A stretch of DNA of 30,663 bases from Bacillota bacterium. Lineage in GTDB: Bacteria; Bacillota; Clostridia; Clostridiales; Caloramatoraceae. Under the pieces are notes generated by a model that saw only the letters and a program-made list of their open reading frames with translations, ran no database searches and was not told where the DNA came from. The stretch lies in contig JAEZLD010000183.1 of assembly GCA_023415335.1 (NCBI GenBank), positions 1 to 30,663 of the forward strand, read 5' to 3'. This document shows, in pieces, positions 23,075 to 30,317 of this stretch (within the stretch, counting starts at the first letter, position 1; each line of letters begins with the position of its first letter). Position numbers and translations under genes: made by a program.

Positions 23075-25522
23075 CTATATAAACAGGTTTGTATTTGCCT
23101 CCTCAGTTTCCCCTAAATACGTTGCCACGCCTCCTATTTCAACTCCATCCATAAGCTCCTCAGGTTTAATTCCCATAACATCCATGGACATTGAGCAGGC
23201 CACAAGCTTAACACCACTATTTTGTGCTTGTATAATAAGTTCTTCAAGTGAGGATATATTCTTTTTACTCATTATTCCTCTTATCATACGAGACCCGGCA
23301 CCTGCCATATTCATCTTAGACAGCTTTAGCCTTCTGCTTCCTCTGGGCATCATAAATCCGAACATCCTTTCTATAAAGGACTTTTTCACCTTAACCGACT
23401 CCTGCTTTCTCAGTATATTAAGCCCCCAGAAGGTAAAGAACATGGTTACTGGTTTCCCCATAGAAGCAGCCCCATTTGCTATTATAAAGGCTGCAATAGC
23501 CTTGTCTAAGTCTCCGCTGAATACTACCATTGTCTTTCCTTCTGGTCTGGTAAAAGCTTGACTGGGAGTTACCGAGGCCTTGATTGGGAGGGTTCCCTTT
23601 GACAGATATGCCGTAACTCCACAGCAATTTTTCTCTATTCCTTCCAGGGTATTTCCTGTAGTTCTGCACCAGGCTTCTATATCCTTTGAAAAAGCCGGAT
23701 CTGAGGCCATTACCTGAAGTCTTTCTCCCTCCTTAAGCTTTGCCATCTCATTGTACACCTTCATTATGGGCCCTGGACATTGAAGTCCTGTGGCATCTAT
23801 TACCACTGAATCCGGGGATGTCTTCTCCTTTACCTCCTCTACCTTCATCATCTGCTCATCCAGCTTTATGCCTTCAGTGGGCATATAGTTAGCAGACTTA
23901 TATAGGTCAAACCCTCCACTAAGGTTAAAGCACTTTATTCCGTTTTGTGAAAGTATCCTGCAGGCAATATATCCTCTCAAGCCTACCTTACAGTATACAA
24001 AAGCTTTCTTGTCCTTAGGTATTTCATCTATCCTTTTTCTGAGCTCATCAAGAGGAATATTGACTGCTCCAGCTATATGTCCCCCTTCATGTTCTATGGG
24101 AGTCCTTACATCAAGAATGATATATTCGTTTCTGTCCAGGCTGTCTACTTCATTCCAATGAATTACCTGAACATCCCCCTTAAGAATATTTGATGCTGTA
24201 TACCCTGCCATATTTACAGGATCCTTTGCTGATGAATAAGGTGGTGCATATGCCAAATCAAGCTCTTCTAGCTCATATACAGTCATTCCAGCCTTTATTG
24301 CAGTTGCCAGTACATCTATCCTTTTATCTACGCCTTCCCTTCCAACAGCTTGTGCTCCCAGAAGCTTTCCATCCTCCTTTGAGAATATAAGCTTAAGGGT
24401 TATCATAGATGCTCCCGGATAATATCCTGCATGGGAGAGAGAATGGGTATATGATTTCTCATAAGCAATATTCTCCCTTTTTAAAGTCTTTTCATTGCAT
24501 CCGGTAGCTGCAGCTGTCATATCAAATGCCTTTAATATTGATGTGCCTAGCGCTCCATTATATTCGCTTTTTCTTCCGGCAATGTTGTCTGCAGCTATCC
24601 TGCCCTGCTTGTTGGCAGGCCCGGCAAGTGCAAACAGGCTTTCATTTCCTGTTATTAAGTCCTTAACCTCTATGGCGTCCCCCACTGCATATATATATGG
24701 ATCAGAGGTTCTCATATGGCTGTCAACTAAAATACCACCCCTTTTTCCAATGTCTAAACCAGCTTTCATTGCAAGCTCTGTTTCAGGTCTGACTCCTATA
24801 GCTAATATAACAAGCTCTGCATCAAAGCTTTTACCGCTTTTAAGCACAACCTTCCTGCCACTTTCTCCTTCAAACCTATCCAAAGGATCTCCTTTTATTA
24901 TATTTACACCGTTTTCCTCAATGTTTTTTTCAATCATTGCTGACATTTCTTTATCTAAAGGAGCCAAAATCTGGTCAGCAGCCTCAACCAGCACAACATT
25001 CATACCTATATGCTTAAGGTTTTCTGCCATTTCTATACCCACATAGCCTCCGCCTATTATAGCTGCAGTACTCTGCGGGTTTCTCGAAACAGCCTCTTTT
25101 ATCCTGTCCACATCCTTCATATTCCTCAATGTATAAAGTCCCTCTCTTTTAACGCCTTCTAGCTTTGGAACAAATGGATATGCCCCAGGAGAGAGTATCA
25201 GATAATCATATCTCTCAGTGTACCCTCCGTTTTCATCCTTCACCTGTACAGCTTTTTCCTGACTTTTTATTGCAATTACCTCTGTTTTTGTTCTTACATC
25301 TATATTAAACCTTTCTTCCATGCCAGATTCGGTCTGTACCAATAATCTGTCCCTGTCCTTTATGACTCCCCCTGTGTAATATGGAAGTCCACAGTTTGCA
25401 AAGGATATATACTCTCCACGTTCCATTATTATTATTTCACATTCCTCGTCAAGCCTTCTAAGCCTGGCTGCCGCACTGGCTCCTCCAGCCACTCCTCCTA
25501 TGATGATAACCTTCTTTTTCAT
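23075..25522 (-). CDS. CoA-disulfide reductase fused to rhodanese, TusA and DsrE-like domains
   Basis: This 815-residue protein has four parts. The pyridine nucleotide-disulfide oxidoreductase (1-445) has the FAD motif IIIGGVAGGASAA, active-site Cys44 in FANCGLPYY and an NAD site at IIGGGYVGIEMAE. The rhodanese domain (about 460-550) has Cys511 in VYCKVGLRG. A TusA/SirA domain (about 570-640) has the CPGP motif at Cys582. A DsrE/F-like domain (about 660-815) has Cys776 in ACSMSMDVMGI. Together they form a path of reactive cysteines for sulfane sulfur, and the first domain reduces CoA disulfide or persulfide with NAD(P)H. The role is likely sulfur or persulfide handling and redox defence in the cytoplasm. 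All four cysteines are present. The ATG has GGAGG, with its own promoter. Confidence 0.93.
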   Translation of the reverse strand: MKKKVIIIGGVAGGASAAARLRRLDEECEIIIMERGEYISFANCGLPYYTGGVIKDRDRLLVQTESGMEERFNIDVRTKTEVIAIKSQEKAVQVKDENGGYTERYDYLILSPGAYPFVPKLEGVKREGLYTLRNMKDVDRIKEAVSRNPQSTAAIIGGGYVGIEMAENLKHIGMNVVLVEAADQILAPLDKEMSAMIEKNIEENGVNIIKGDPLDRFEGESGRKVVLKSGKSFDAELVILAIGVRPETELAMKAGLDIGKRGGILVDSHMRTSDPYIYAVGDAIEVKDLITGNESLFALAGPANKQGRIAADNIAGRKSEYNGALGTSILKAFDMTAAATGCNEKTLKRENIAYEKSYTHSLSHAGYYPGASMITLKLIFSKEDGKLLGAQAVGREGVDKRIDVLATAIKAGMTVYELEELDLAYAPPYSSAKDPVNMAGYTASNILKGDVQVIHWNEVDSLDRNEYIILDVRTPIEHEGGHIAGAVNIPLDELRKRIDEIPKDKKAFVYCKVGLRGYIACRILSQNGIKCFNLSGGFDLYKSANYMPTEGIKLDEQMMKVEEVKEKTSPDSVVIDATGLQCPGPIMKVYNEMAKLKEGERLQVMASDPAFSKDIEAWCRTTGNTLEGIEKNCCGVTAYLSKGTLPIKASVTPSQAFTRPEGKTMVVFSGDLDKAIAAFIIANGAASMGKPVTMFFTFWGLNILRKQESVKVKKSFIERMFGFMMPRGSRRLKLSKMNMAGAGSRMIRGIMSKKNISSLEELIIQAQNSGVKLVACSMSMDVMGIKPEELMDGVEIGGVATYLGETEEANTNLFI

Positions 25523-25567
25523 ATAATCAACCTCCTGGTTTTATATCAATTGCATCTTTATATTTAC

Positions 25568-25596
25568 AATATATTATAGTAAGCCCGCTTTGTCAA
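25568..25596 (-). promoter_or_regulatory. Promoter of the CoADR fusion gene
   Basis: The minus strand has a consensus TTGACA (25591-25596), 17 bases and TATATT (25568-25573), about 45 bases before the start codon. A near-palindrome with a GGGG centre lies directly upstream of the -35 box. Confidence 0.65.
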
Positions 25597-25597
25597 T

Positions 25598-25619
25598 ATA
25601 CGTTACGGGGGTATCGTAT
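25598..25619. promoter_or_regulatory. Near-palindrome with GGGG centre upstream of the CoADR promoter
   Basis: ATACGTTAC and GTATCGTAT are 9-base arms matching at eight positions around GGGG. Operators of CsoR/CstR-type repressors have ATAC...GTAT arms around C or G runs, and CstR controls persulfide genes like the one here, so a CstR-like site is possible. It sits two bases upstream of the -35 box. No regulator gene is nearby; this is inference. Confidence 0.4.
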
Positions 25620-25634
25620 TGTTTTTCACAATAC
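25616..25634. repeat. Short perfect inverted repeat GTATTGT-N5-ACAATAC
   Basis: Seven-base arms (25616-25622 and 25628-25634) match perfectly around TTTTC. It lies between the two divergent promoters and overlaps the preceding near-palindrome by four bases. It may be a regulator site; none can be named. Confidence 0.4.
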
Positions 25635-25672
25635 TCATATTGTTTTGATTTTAATACTCAAATATAGTATCC

Positions 25673-25702
25673 TTGTTATATACTAATCCATAGTATATAA
25701 CA
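25673..25702 (+). promoter_or_regulatory. HAD gene promoter covered by a perfect palindromic operator
   Basis: TTGTTA (25673-25678) and TATAAC (25696-25701) are 17 bases apart and form a promoter. A perfect inverted repeat, TGTTATATACTA with TAGTATATAACA (25674-25685 and 25691-25702, 5-base centre ATCCA), covers both boxes. A dimeric repressor bound here would block RNA polymerase, so the HAD gene is probably repressed by a small-molecule-responsive regulator, not encoded nearby. Confidence 0.65.
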
Positions 25703-25726
25703 CAACATTAGGCAGGAGGAATTTTT

Positions 25727-26386
25727 ATGCTTAAGAATATTGAAGCTGTCATATTTGACCTTGATGGAACGCTTATTGACTCCATGTGGGTATGGAAACA
25801 ACTTGATATAGAATACTTAAAAAACAAAGGACATTCCCTTCCAGAAGATCTTCAAAGGGATATCCAGGGGCTCAGCTATACTGAGACCGCATTGTACTTT
25901 AAGGACAGATTCCAGCTTGAAGATACAGTTGACGAAATCAAGCAGGAATGGAACCATATGGCTATACATTATTATTCCTCTGTAATTAGTATTAAGAAAG
26001 GTGTAAAGGAGTTTCTTGAATATCTTAAGGATAATGGATATAAAATAGGCATTGCTACCAGCAATTATATAGAACAGACAAAAGCTGTTCTACAACAAAA
26101 TGGAATACTTGAGTATTTTGATGCTATTACCACAGCCTGTGAGGTGCCCAGAAGCAAGGCCTATCCAGATGTTTTCCTTGAAACTGCAAAAAGGCTCCAT
26201 ATTCCACCTGAAAAATGCCTGGTATTTGAAGATTCCCTGGTGTCTGTCGGTGGTGCCAAGGCTGCAGGCATGCAGGTAATTGGGGTTTTTGACCCTCATG
26301 GTTCCTGCTCATACCAGGAGCTTTCTAAAATTACAGACCACCTTATAGAGGACTTTTCATCAATGTCACAGCTATGCCAGGCATAA
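25727..26386 (+). CDS. HAD-superfamily hydrolase (phosphoglucomutase-like subfamily)
   Basis: This 219-residue enzyme has HAD motif I FDLDGTLIDS (Asp nucleophile), a helical cap (about 20-85), motif II IATSN, the motif III lysine in SKAYPDVF and motif IV VFEDSLVSVGGAKAAGM. It is of the beta-phosphoglucomutase/phosphatase type with a small helical cap, acting on a phosphorylated metabolite, probably a sugar phosphate. The ATG has AGGAGG upstream. It has its own operator-covered promoter and terminator and diverges from the CoADR fusion. Confidence 0.9.
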   Translation: MLKNIEAVIFDLDGTLIDSMWVWKQLDIEYLKNKGHSLPEDLQRDIQGLSYTETALYFKDRFQLEDTVDEIKQEWNHMAIHYYSSVISIKKGVKEFLEYLKDNGYKIGIATSNYIEQTKAVLQQNGILEYFDAITTACEVPRSKAYPDVFLETAKRLHIPPEKCLVFEDSLVSVGGAKAAGMQVIGVFDPHGSCSYQELSKITDHLIEDFSSMSQLCQA

Positions 26387-26449
26387 TGAACGCAAGGCCT
26401 CTCTCTGTCTCCAGTATCGGAACCTGTTGCTAATAAAAAGAACAAACAA

Positions 26450-26489
26450 AAGGCCTGTTCTATTTTAAACAGAACAGGCTCTCTTTTTA
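26450..26489 (+). terminator. Intrinsic terminator of the HAD gene
   Basis: GCCTGTTCT (26453-26461) pairs perfectly with AGAACAGGC (26471-26479), followed by TCTCTTTTT. It lies 65 bases after the stop codon. Confidence 0.85.
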
Positions 26490-26507
26490 TCAGTATATTG
26501 CTTTATG

Positions 26508-26541
26508 CAAAAAAGCAGATGGAGGAACACTCCTCCATCTT
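26508..26541 (-). terminator. Intrinsic terminator of the P-loop gene
   Basis: AGATGGAGGA (26517-26526) pairs perfectly with TCCTCCATCT (26531-26540) around a 4-base loop. On the minus strand it is followed by GCTTTTTT. It is just past the stop codon of the P-loop gene. Confidence 0.88.
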
Positions 26542-26544
26542 ATG

Positions 26545-26958
26545 TTATACAGCGATATATTCAACCTCAGGCTGCTTCATATTATTAGCAGCACTTCTTA
26601 GCCCAAAATAAAAATTAACATTATTTCCAGTACTTATGTCTCTGGCAGCATCAAATACATTCTCAATAGACTCTGCCCTTTCCTTAAGAATGGTATTAAG
26701 ATTGTCAATAAAAATTGTATCAATATCATAATCTTGTGAAATTATGCCGTAGAGAAAACCGGCGAACATTTCGTCGTTCGTAATGGGGAACTGGGATACG
26801 TCAATCAGACGGACATAGGAATTGAGTTCAAACATAGCTTCTGAGTTGTTGCTGACATAGACTACATGGCCATTGGATTGTGATACTAAGTCATTTGCAA
26901 GAGATACCATTTTCTTGGTCTTGCCGGATCCTTTTTCTCCGGTTAATACTTGAATCAT
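26545..26958 (-). CDS. Small P-loop ATPase-like protein, unknown
   Basis: This protein of about 137 residues has Walker A TGEKGSGKTKK at residues 7-17 and a Walker B-like IDTIFIDNLN. It is little more than the nucleotide-binding core and lacks recognisable effector domains. I do not recognise a named family; it probably binds ATP or GTP. The start is ATG 26958 with GGGGTGA upstream; the frame is open 27 codons further but without a ribosome site. It has its own promoter and terminator, so it stands alone. Confidence 0.75.
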   Translation of the reverse strand: MIQVLTGEKGSGKTKKMVSLANDLVSQSNGHVVYVSNNSEAMFELNSYVRLIDVSQFPITNDEMFAGFLYGIISQDYDIDTIFIDNLNTILKERAESIENVFDAARDISTGNNVNFYFGLRSAANNMKQPEVEYIAV

Positions 26959-26993
26959 TGCAATCACCCCATTTATATTTTGTATGTATATAT

Positions 26994-27022
26994 AGCATAC
27001 TATAGTCAGAATATTTTTGCAA
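26994..27022 (-). promoter_or_regulatory. Promoter of the P-loop gene
   Basis: The minus strand has TTGCAA (27017-27022), a 17-base spacer and TATGCT (26994-26999), about 36 bases before the start codon. The rest of 27023-27131 is very AT-rich and shows nothing further. Confidence 0.5.
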
Positions 27023-27131
27023 TTATTTATAGTCATCATTTTATTATCTTTTCTTTATTATTTGCTTGTTTACTCTTTTTATTCATGTATTTCTCACTTT
27101 ATTATGATTTTTCACCATATAGCTATATATA

Positions 27132-27177
27132 CAAAATCAAGCTGACTACTTCCACTATATGTAGAAGCAGCCAGCTT
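27132..27177 (-). terminator. Terminator of the UspA-like gene
   Basis: Fourteen-base arms (27139-27152 and 27164-27177) pair fully in a minus-strand transcript, with two G-U pairs, then GATTTTG follows. The wobble pairs fit transcription from the minus strand. Confidence 0.75.
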
Positions 27178-27181
27178 ACAT

Positions 27182-27571
27182 TTATTGGTTTGACGGAACT
27201 ATGTAGAATATACACTCCGGCATATTCTTCTGCAGTATGCCAGCAATATCGTTTTCCTTATTGGCAGATGGCGTCTCTCCCATTACAATATGCTTTATAT
27301 CCCTAGCCTTTGCAAATTCCAAGAGTGTCTCAGGTACATCCTTAGACCTTAACACTGTCATCTCTGCATCAGCGTTTTTTGAAATGTCATACAGGTATTC
27401 CAATGCATCAGATTCATGTTGGTTTCCAAGGAAATTGGTTCCTTCTTTGGCCGCATGTATTACATATAAATCCCCATTATATTTATGCTTTAACGCCTCA
27501 CCCCTGTTTATCAATCTTTCACACGTTTTTTGCTGGGTAACACAGACCATAATATTATTTGTTATGTCCAA
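27182..27571 (-). CDS. Universal stress protein-like (UspA domain)
   Basis: This protein of about 129 residues resembles the UspA domain, including the one in KdpD: IMVCVTQQKTCERLINRGEAL, then DLYVIHAAKEG, and a late ARDIKHIVMGETPSA. The usual Gly-rich ATP loop is weak, so nucleotide binding is uncertain. I chose TTG 27571 (MDITNNIMV), because AAGGGAG lies eight bases upstream; the ATG six codons earlier has no ribosome site. It is monocistronic; its role is unknown, perhaps a stress or K-uptake accessory. Confidence 0.75.
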   Translation of the reverse strand: MDITNNIMVCVTQQKTCERLINRGEALKHKYNGDLYVIHAAKEGTNFLGNQHESDALEYLYDISKNADAEMTVLRSKDVPETLLEFAKARDIKHIVMGETPSANKENDIAGILQKNMPECIFYIVPSNQ

Positions 27572-27708
27572 TCTAAATGCTCCCTTCATGCATAGTTAAG
27601 CATAGGCTATTATGATACAATTTCTTATTACTGCCATTTATATTATAACAGATTTATGCAATTATTTTATAACTTTTTTGTGTATTCTTTATGACAATTA
27701 AATGCCAT

Positions 27709-27732
27709 GAAAAAAGGGGCAAAAGCCCCTTC
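27709..27732 (-). terminator. Terminator of the glyS operon
   Basis: AAGGGGC (27714-27720) pairs with GCCCCTT (27725-27731) around AAAA; on the minus strand six T follow. It sits directly after the stop of the small gene behind glyS. Confidence 0.9.
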
Positions 27733-28095
27733 TTATCCAATAATAGACTGCAGCATGCTTATATGAAGGATGAGTATTTCATTTAACCTTTTCTCCATAA
27801 GCTGGTGCTCTTCAATAAACGGAAATGCCAGCTGCCATACTGGATTATACTCCTCATCGTCTTCTGTTACCTTAATGCCTAGCCGCTCCATTCTTTCAAT
27901 ATCATAGCCTTCAAACAGCTCAGTATACTGCTGGTCGTCAACATCTCCTTCGGTGGTCAGATACATATAAACAGTATCAGCTTCCACATATGCCTTATAC
28001 ACACACTGGAGTCCTTCCGATATCTCATAGCTTCCCAGCTCTTTTTCCAGTATACCGTTTACCTTCTCCATTAATACAATGCTGCTAGCTTCCAT
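27733..28095 (-). CDS. Small acidic unknown protein cotranscribed with glyS
   Basis: This soluble, acidic protein of 120 residues has an alternating strand/helix pattern (QCVYKAYVEADTVYMYLTTEG centre, WQLAFPFIEEHQLMEKRLNEI end). I do not recognise a family with certainty; it may be a clostridial DUF of the DUF6762 kind. The ATG has GGAGGAG upstream. It starts 15 bases after glyS stops and shares its terminator, so it falls under the same glycine T-box control. The function is unknown. Confidence 0.75.
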   Translation of the reverse strand: MEASSIVLMEKVNGILEKELGSYEISEGLQCVYKAYVEADTVYMYLTTEGDVDDQQYTELFEGYDIERMERLGIKVTEDDEEYNPVWQLAFPFIEEHQLMEKRLNEILILHISMLQSIIG

Positions 28096-28110
28096 TACAT
28101 ACTCCTCCAG

Positions 28111-29502
28111 CTAAAATTCAAGCTTTTCTTCTATATAAGCAGTAAGCTTATCAATAGGCATTCTTACCTGCTCCATTGTATCCCTGTCCCTGACTGTTAC
28201 ACAGTTATCCTCCTGGGACTGGAAGTCATAAGTTATACAGAAAGGAGTGCCTATTTCATCCTCTCTTCTATACCTCTTTCCTATGCTTCCTGCCTCATCA
28301 TAATCCACAACAAACTTCTTTGCAAGCATGGAATAAACCTCCATTGCTCCTTCAGATAGTTTCTTTGAGAGGGGAAGTACAGCTGCCTTTATAGGTGCCA
28401 GTGCCGGATGGAGCCTTAAAACGGTTCTTGTATCCTTCTCGTCTAAAACCTCTTCATCATATGCATCAACCAGGAAGGCTAATGCAACCCTGTCTGCACC
28501 AACTGAAGGCTCTATACAATATGGAACTATTTTTTCTCCTGTCTGAGGATCTGTATATACAAGGTCCTGTCCGGAGTGGTTAATATGCTGCTTTAAATCA
28601 AAGTCCGTTCTGTCAGCAATTCCCCAAAGCTCTCCCCATCCAAATGGGAACAGGTACTCTATATCTGTAGTAGCATTGCTATAGTGGGACAGCTCTTCCT
28701 TCTCATGGTCCCTGAGCCTCATGTATTCTTCATTCATGCCAAGTGAAAGCAGGAAGTTTTTGCAGTATTCCTTCCAGTACTTAAACCATTCCATATCCTC
28801 ACCAGGCTTGCAGAAGAATTCCAGCTCCATCTGCTCAAACTCCCTGGTCCTAAATGTAAAGTTACCAGGAGTTATTTCATTTCTAAAGGATTTACCTATC
28901 TGGCCGATTCCAAAAGGAAGCTTCTTTCTGGTAGTCCTGAGAACGTTTTTAAAGTTAACGAAAATTCCCTGAGCCGTTTCAGGCCTTAAGAACACCTGTG
29001 CCTTGGAATCCTCAGTAACTCCCTGATAGGTCTTAAACATAAGATTAAACTGCCTTATATCAGTAAAGTTATGAGCACCGCACTGTGGGCACTTTACATT
29101 GTTGCTTTCAATGTATTCCATCATCTTATCATTGCTCCAGCCATCTACTAATGGATTTTCCTCTCCATTATCCCTCATATGATCCTCTATAAGTTTGTCA
29201 GCCCTGTATCTGGTCTTGCATGCCTTGCAATCCATAAGAGGGTCGCTGAAGCCTCCTACATGGCCTGATGCCACCCATACCTCTGGGTTCATGAGTATTG
29301 CACAATCCACACCCACATTATAAGGGGATTCCTGTACAAACTTCTTCCACCATGCTTTTTTCACATTGTTTTTAAATTCAACTCCTAAAGGACCATAATC
29401 CCAGGTATTGGCCAATCCTCCGTATATTTCAGATCCTGGGAATATAAAACCTCTGCCCTTACACAGAGCAACTACCTTTTCCATACTTTTCTCTGTTGCC
29501 AT
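28111..29502 (-). CDS. glyS: Glycyl-tRNA synthetase, single-chain (archaeal/eukaryote) type
   Basis: This 463-residue class II synthetase charges tRNA-Gly. Recognisable parts are VALCKGRGFIFPGSEIYGG with WDYGPLGVEFKNN near the start, a Cys-containing insert (KACKTRY, then CPQCGAHN), the motif 2 area FRNEITPGNFTFRTREFEQ, motif 3 GADRVALAFL, and an anticodon-binding domain in the last 110 residues. The length is normal for this form. The ATG has AAAGGAGG upstream. It is controlled by a T-box leader and promoter directly upstream and followed by one small gene. Confidence 0.97.
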   Translation of the reverse strand: MATEKSMEKVVALCKGRGFIFPGSEIYGGLANTWDYGPLGVEFKNNVKKAWWKKFVQESPYNVGVDCAILMNPEVWVASGHVGGFSDPLMDCKACKTRYRADKLIEDHMRDNGEENPLVDGWSNDKMMEYIESNNVKCPQCGAHNFTDIRQFNLMFKTYQGVTEDSKAQVFLRPETAQGIFVNFKNVLRTTRKKLPFGIGQIGKSFRNEITPGNFTFRTREFEQMELEFFCKPGEDMEWFKYWKEYCKNFLLSLGMNEEYMRLRDHEKEELSHYSNATTDIEYLFPFGWGELWGIADRTDFDLKQHINHSGQDLVYTDPQTGEKIVPYCIEPSVGADRVALAFLVDAYDEEVLDEKDTRTVLRLHPALAPIKAAVLPLSKKLSEGAMEVYSMLAKKFVVDYDEAGSIGKRYRREDEIGTPFCITYDFQSQEDNCVTVRDRDTMEQVRMPIDKLTAYIEEKLEF

Positions 29503-29530
29503 AAAAATACCTCCTTTAATTTATAAAAAT

Positions 29531-29567
29531 AAAAAAACCCCTCATCCCACTCAAGGGACGAAAGGTT
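29531..29567 (-). terminator. T-box-controlled terminator before glyS
   Basis: On the minus strand arms around 29555-29566 and 29537-29548 form a stem with some G-U pairs around a short loop, then TTTTTTT. It lies after the T-box sequence, in the usual place. Confidence 0.88.
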
Positions 29568-29782
29568 TACTTCCGCGGTTCCACCCTTATTGGCTTAAAA
29601 GCCCTCTTTAAGGTCCTGCTCAGAGACTCCCTTCGCTGTTTCCCATAACCGGTCTCACACCACCACCGGCTCGCTAAGTATGGGTTTAACAGTTACTCCT
29701 TCTCCTCATTGCAAACATATCTCTTATTATTAAGAATCCTACCATATGAGATAAAATTCTTAACAGGCAAGAAAAAATCTTA
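29531..29782 (-). ncRNA. T-box leader of glyS, glycine specifier
   Basis: The T-box sequence AGGGTGGAACCGCGG is at 29573-29587 (minus strand), followed by the terminator. Upstream, Stem I shows nested CTGTT/AACAG and CCCATA/TATGGG helices with an apical GCGAG...GGTGG region. After AACAG comes C-GAA-GGG-A (GAA at 29632-29634, GGG at 29629-29631). Reading the triplet next to GAA gives GGG; shifting one base gives GGA. Both are glycine codons, in agreement with the gene. It senses uncharged tRNA-Gly. Confidence 0.94.
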
Positions 29783-29788
29783 ATATTA

Positions 29789-29816
29789 ATGATATCAAAT
29801 ATGTTTATTTTGTCAA
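29789..29816 (-). promoter_or_regulatory. Promoter of the glyS operon
   Basis: The minus strand has consensus TTGACA (29811-29816) and TATCAT (29789-29794) with 16 bases between, giving a start near 29782. It lies right after the HesB-like gene stop, so glyS is a separate unit. Confidence 0.7.
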
Positions 29817-29821
29817 GCCCC

Positions 29822-30172
29822 TTATTTATGGCTGCAGCCACTGCAGCCCCCGCAGCTGCCACAGCCCTTATCAGATGACTTTTCACAGCTTTTCTCAGGC
29901 TTAACATATGCCTCTATAGTAAATCCATCTTTACAGTAATCTATAAGAAGCACCTTAGCATATTTAGGCATATACTCCTTGTCGGTTATAAGTGCAACAT
30001 CGTCTGCATAGGTCACCTCATCGTTAATTGTAGGGTCGTCAAAGGCAATTGCAAACTTCGCCCTGCAGCAGGTAGCCTGCTGTGCATATATTCTTACCTG
30101 AGGCTCTATACTATTTTTCGCTGCAATTTCCCTTATAGCGTCCTTTGCTGGACGGGTAATTATAATTTCCAT
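29822..30172 (-). CDS. HesB/IscA-like protein with cysteine-rich tail
   Basis: This protein of about 116 residues has a HesB/IscA-like fold: MEIIITRPAKDAIREIAAKN, then RIYAQQATCCRAKFAIAFDD, and DYCKDGFTIEAYVKP. The final residues are a glycine/cysteine tail (CGSCGGCSGCSHK). The cysteine positions differ from canonical IscA, and the family contains selenoprotein relatives, so the role may be thiol or metal chemistry and not cluster scaffolding. I chose ATG 30172 with GGGAGGGG upstream; the frame is open 19 codons further without a ribosome site. Its stop is only six bases from the glyS -35 box. Confidence 0.82.
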   Translation of the reverse strand: MEIIITRPAKDAIREIAAKNSIEPQVRIYAQQATCCRAKFAIAFDDPTINDEVTYADDVALITDKEYMPKYAKVLLIDYCKDGFTIEAYVKPEKSCEKSSDKGCGSCGGCSGCSHK

Positions 30173-30236
30173 GTATGCCCCTCCCAATGGCTCATGTTTA
30201 TAGTAACCTAATACTATTAGTTTATACAAGCATGCT

Positions 30237-30264
30237 TTGCAAATTTTTTTTATTCTGATATACT
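30237..30264 (+). promoter_or_regulatory. Promoter of the small plus-strand gene
   Basis: TTGCAA (30237-30242) and TATACT (30259-30264) are 16 bases apart, with a leader of about 47 bases. The -35 hexamer is its own reverse complement and could also serve the divergent HesB-like gene, though no good -10 was found on that side. Confidence 0.55.
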
Positions 30265-30317
30265 TAAACTACGTCATTTATGGCAGCTGACAATACATTA
30301 AAAAAGGAATGGTGCTT

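Noticed and set aside
23001..23561. 186-residue open frame on the plus strand
   Set aside because: It lies almost entirely opposite the CoADR fusion gene, is Ser/Ile/Leu rich as antisense frames are here, and has no ribosome site.
24495..25046. 183-residue open frame on the plus strand
   Set aside because: It is antisense to the FAD/NAD domain of the same gene and has low-complexity composition; no family recognised.
25573..25578. TATAAT as -10 of the CoADR promoter
   Set aside because: It would be only 12 bases from TTGACA; the TATATT at 17 bases fits instead.
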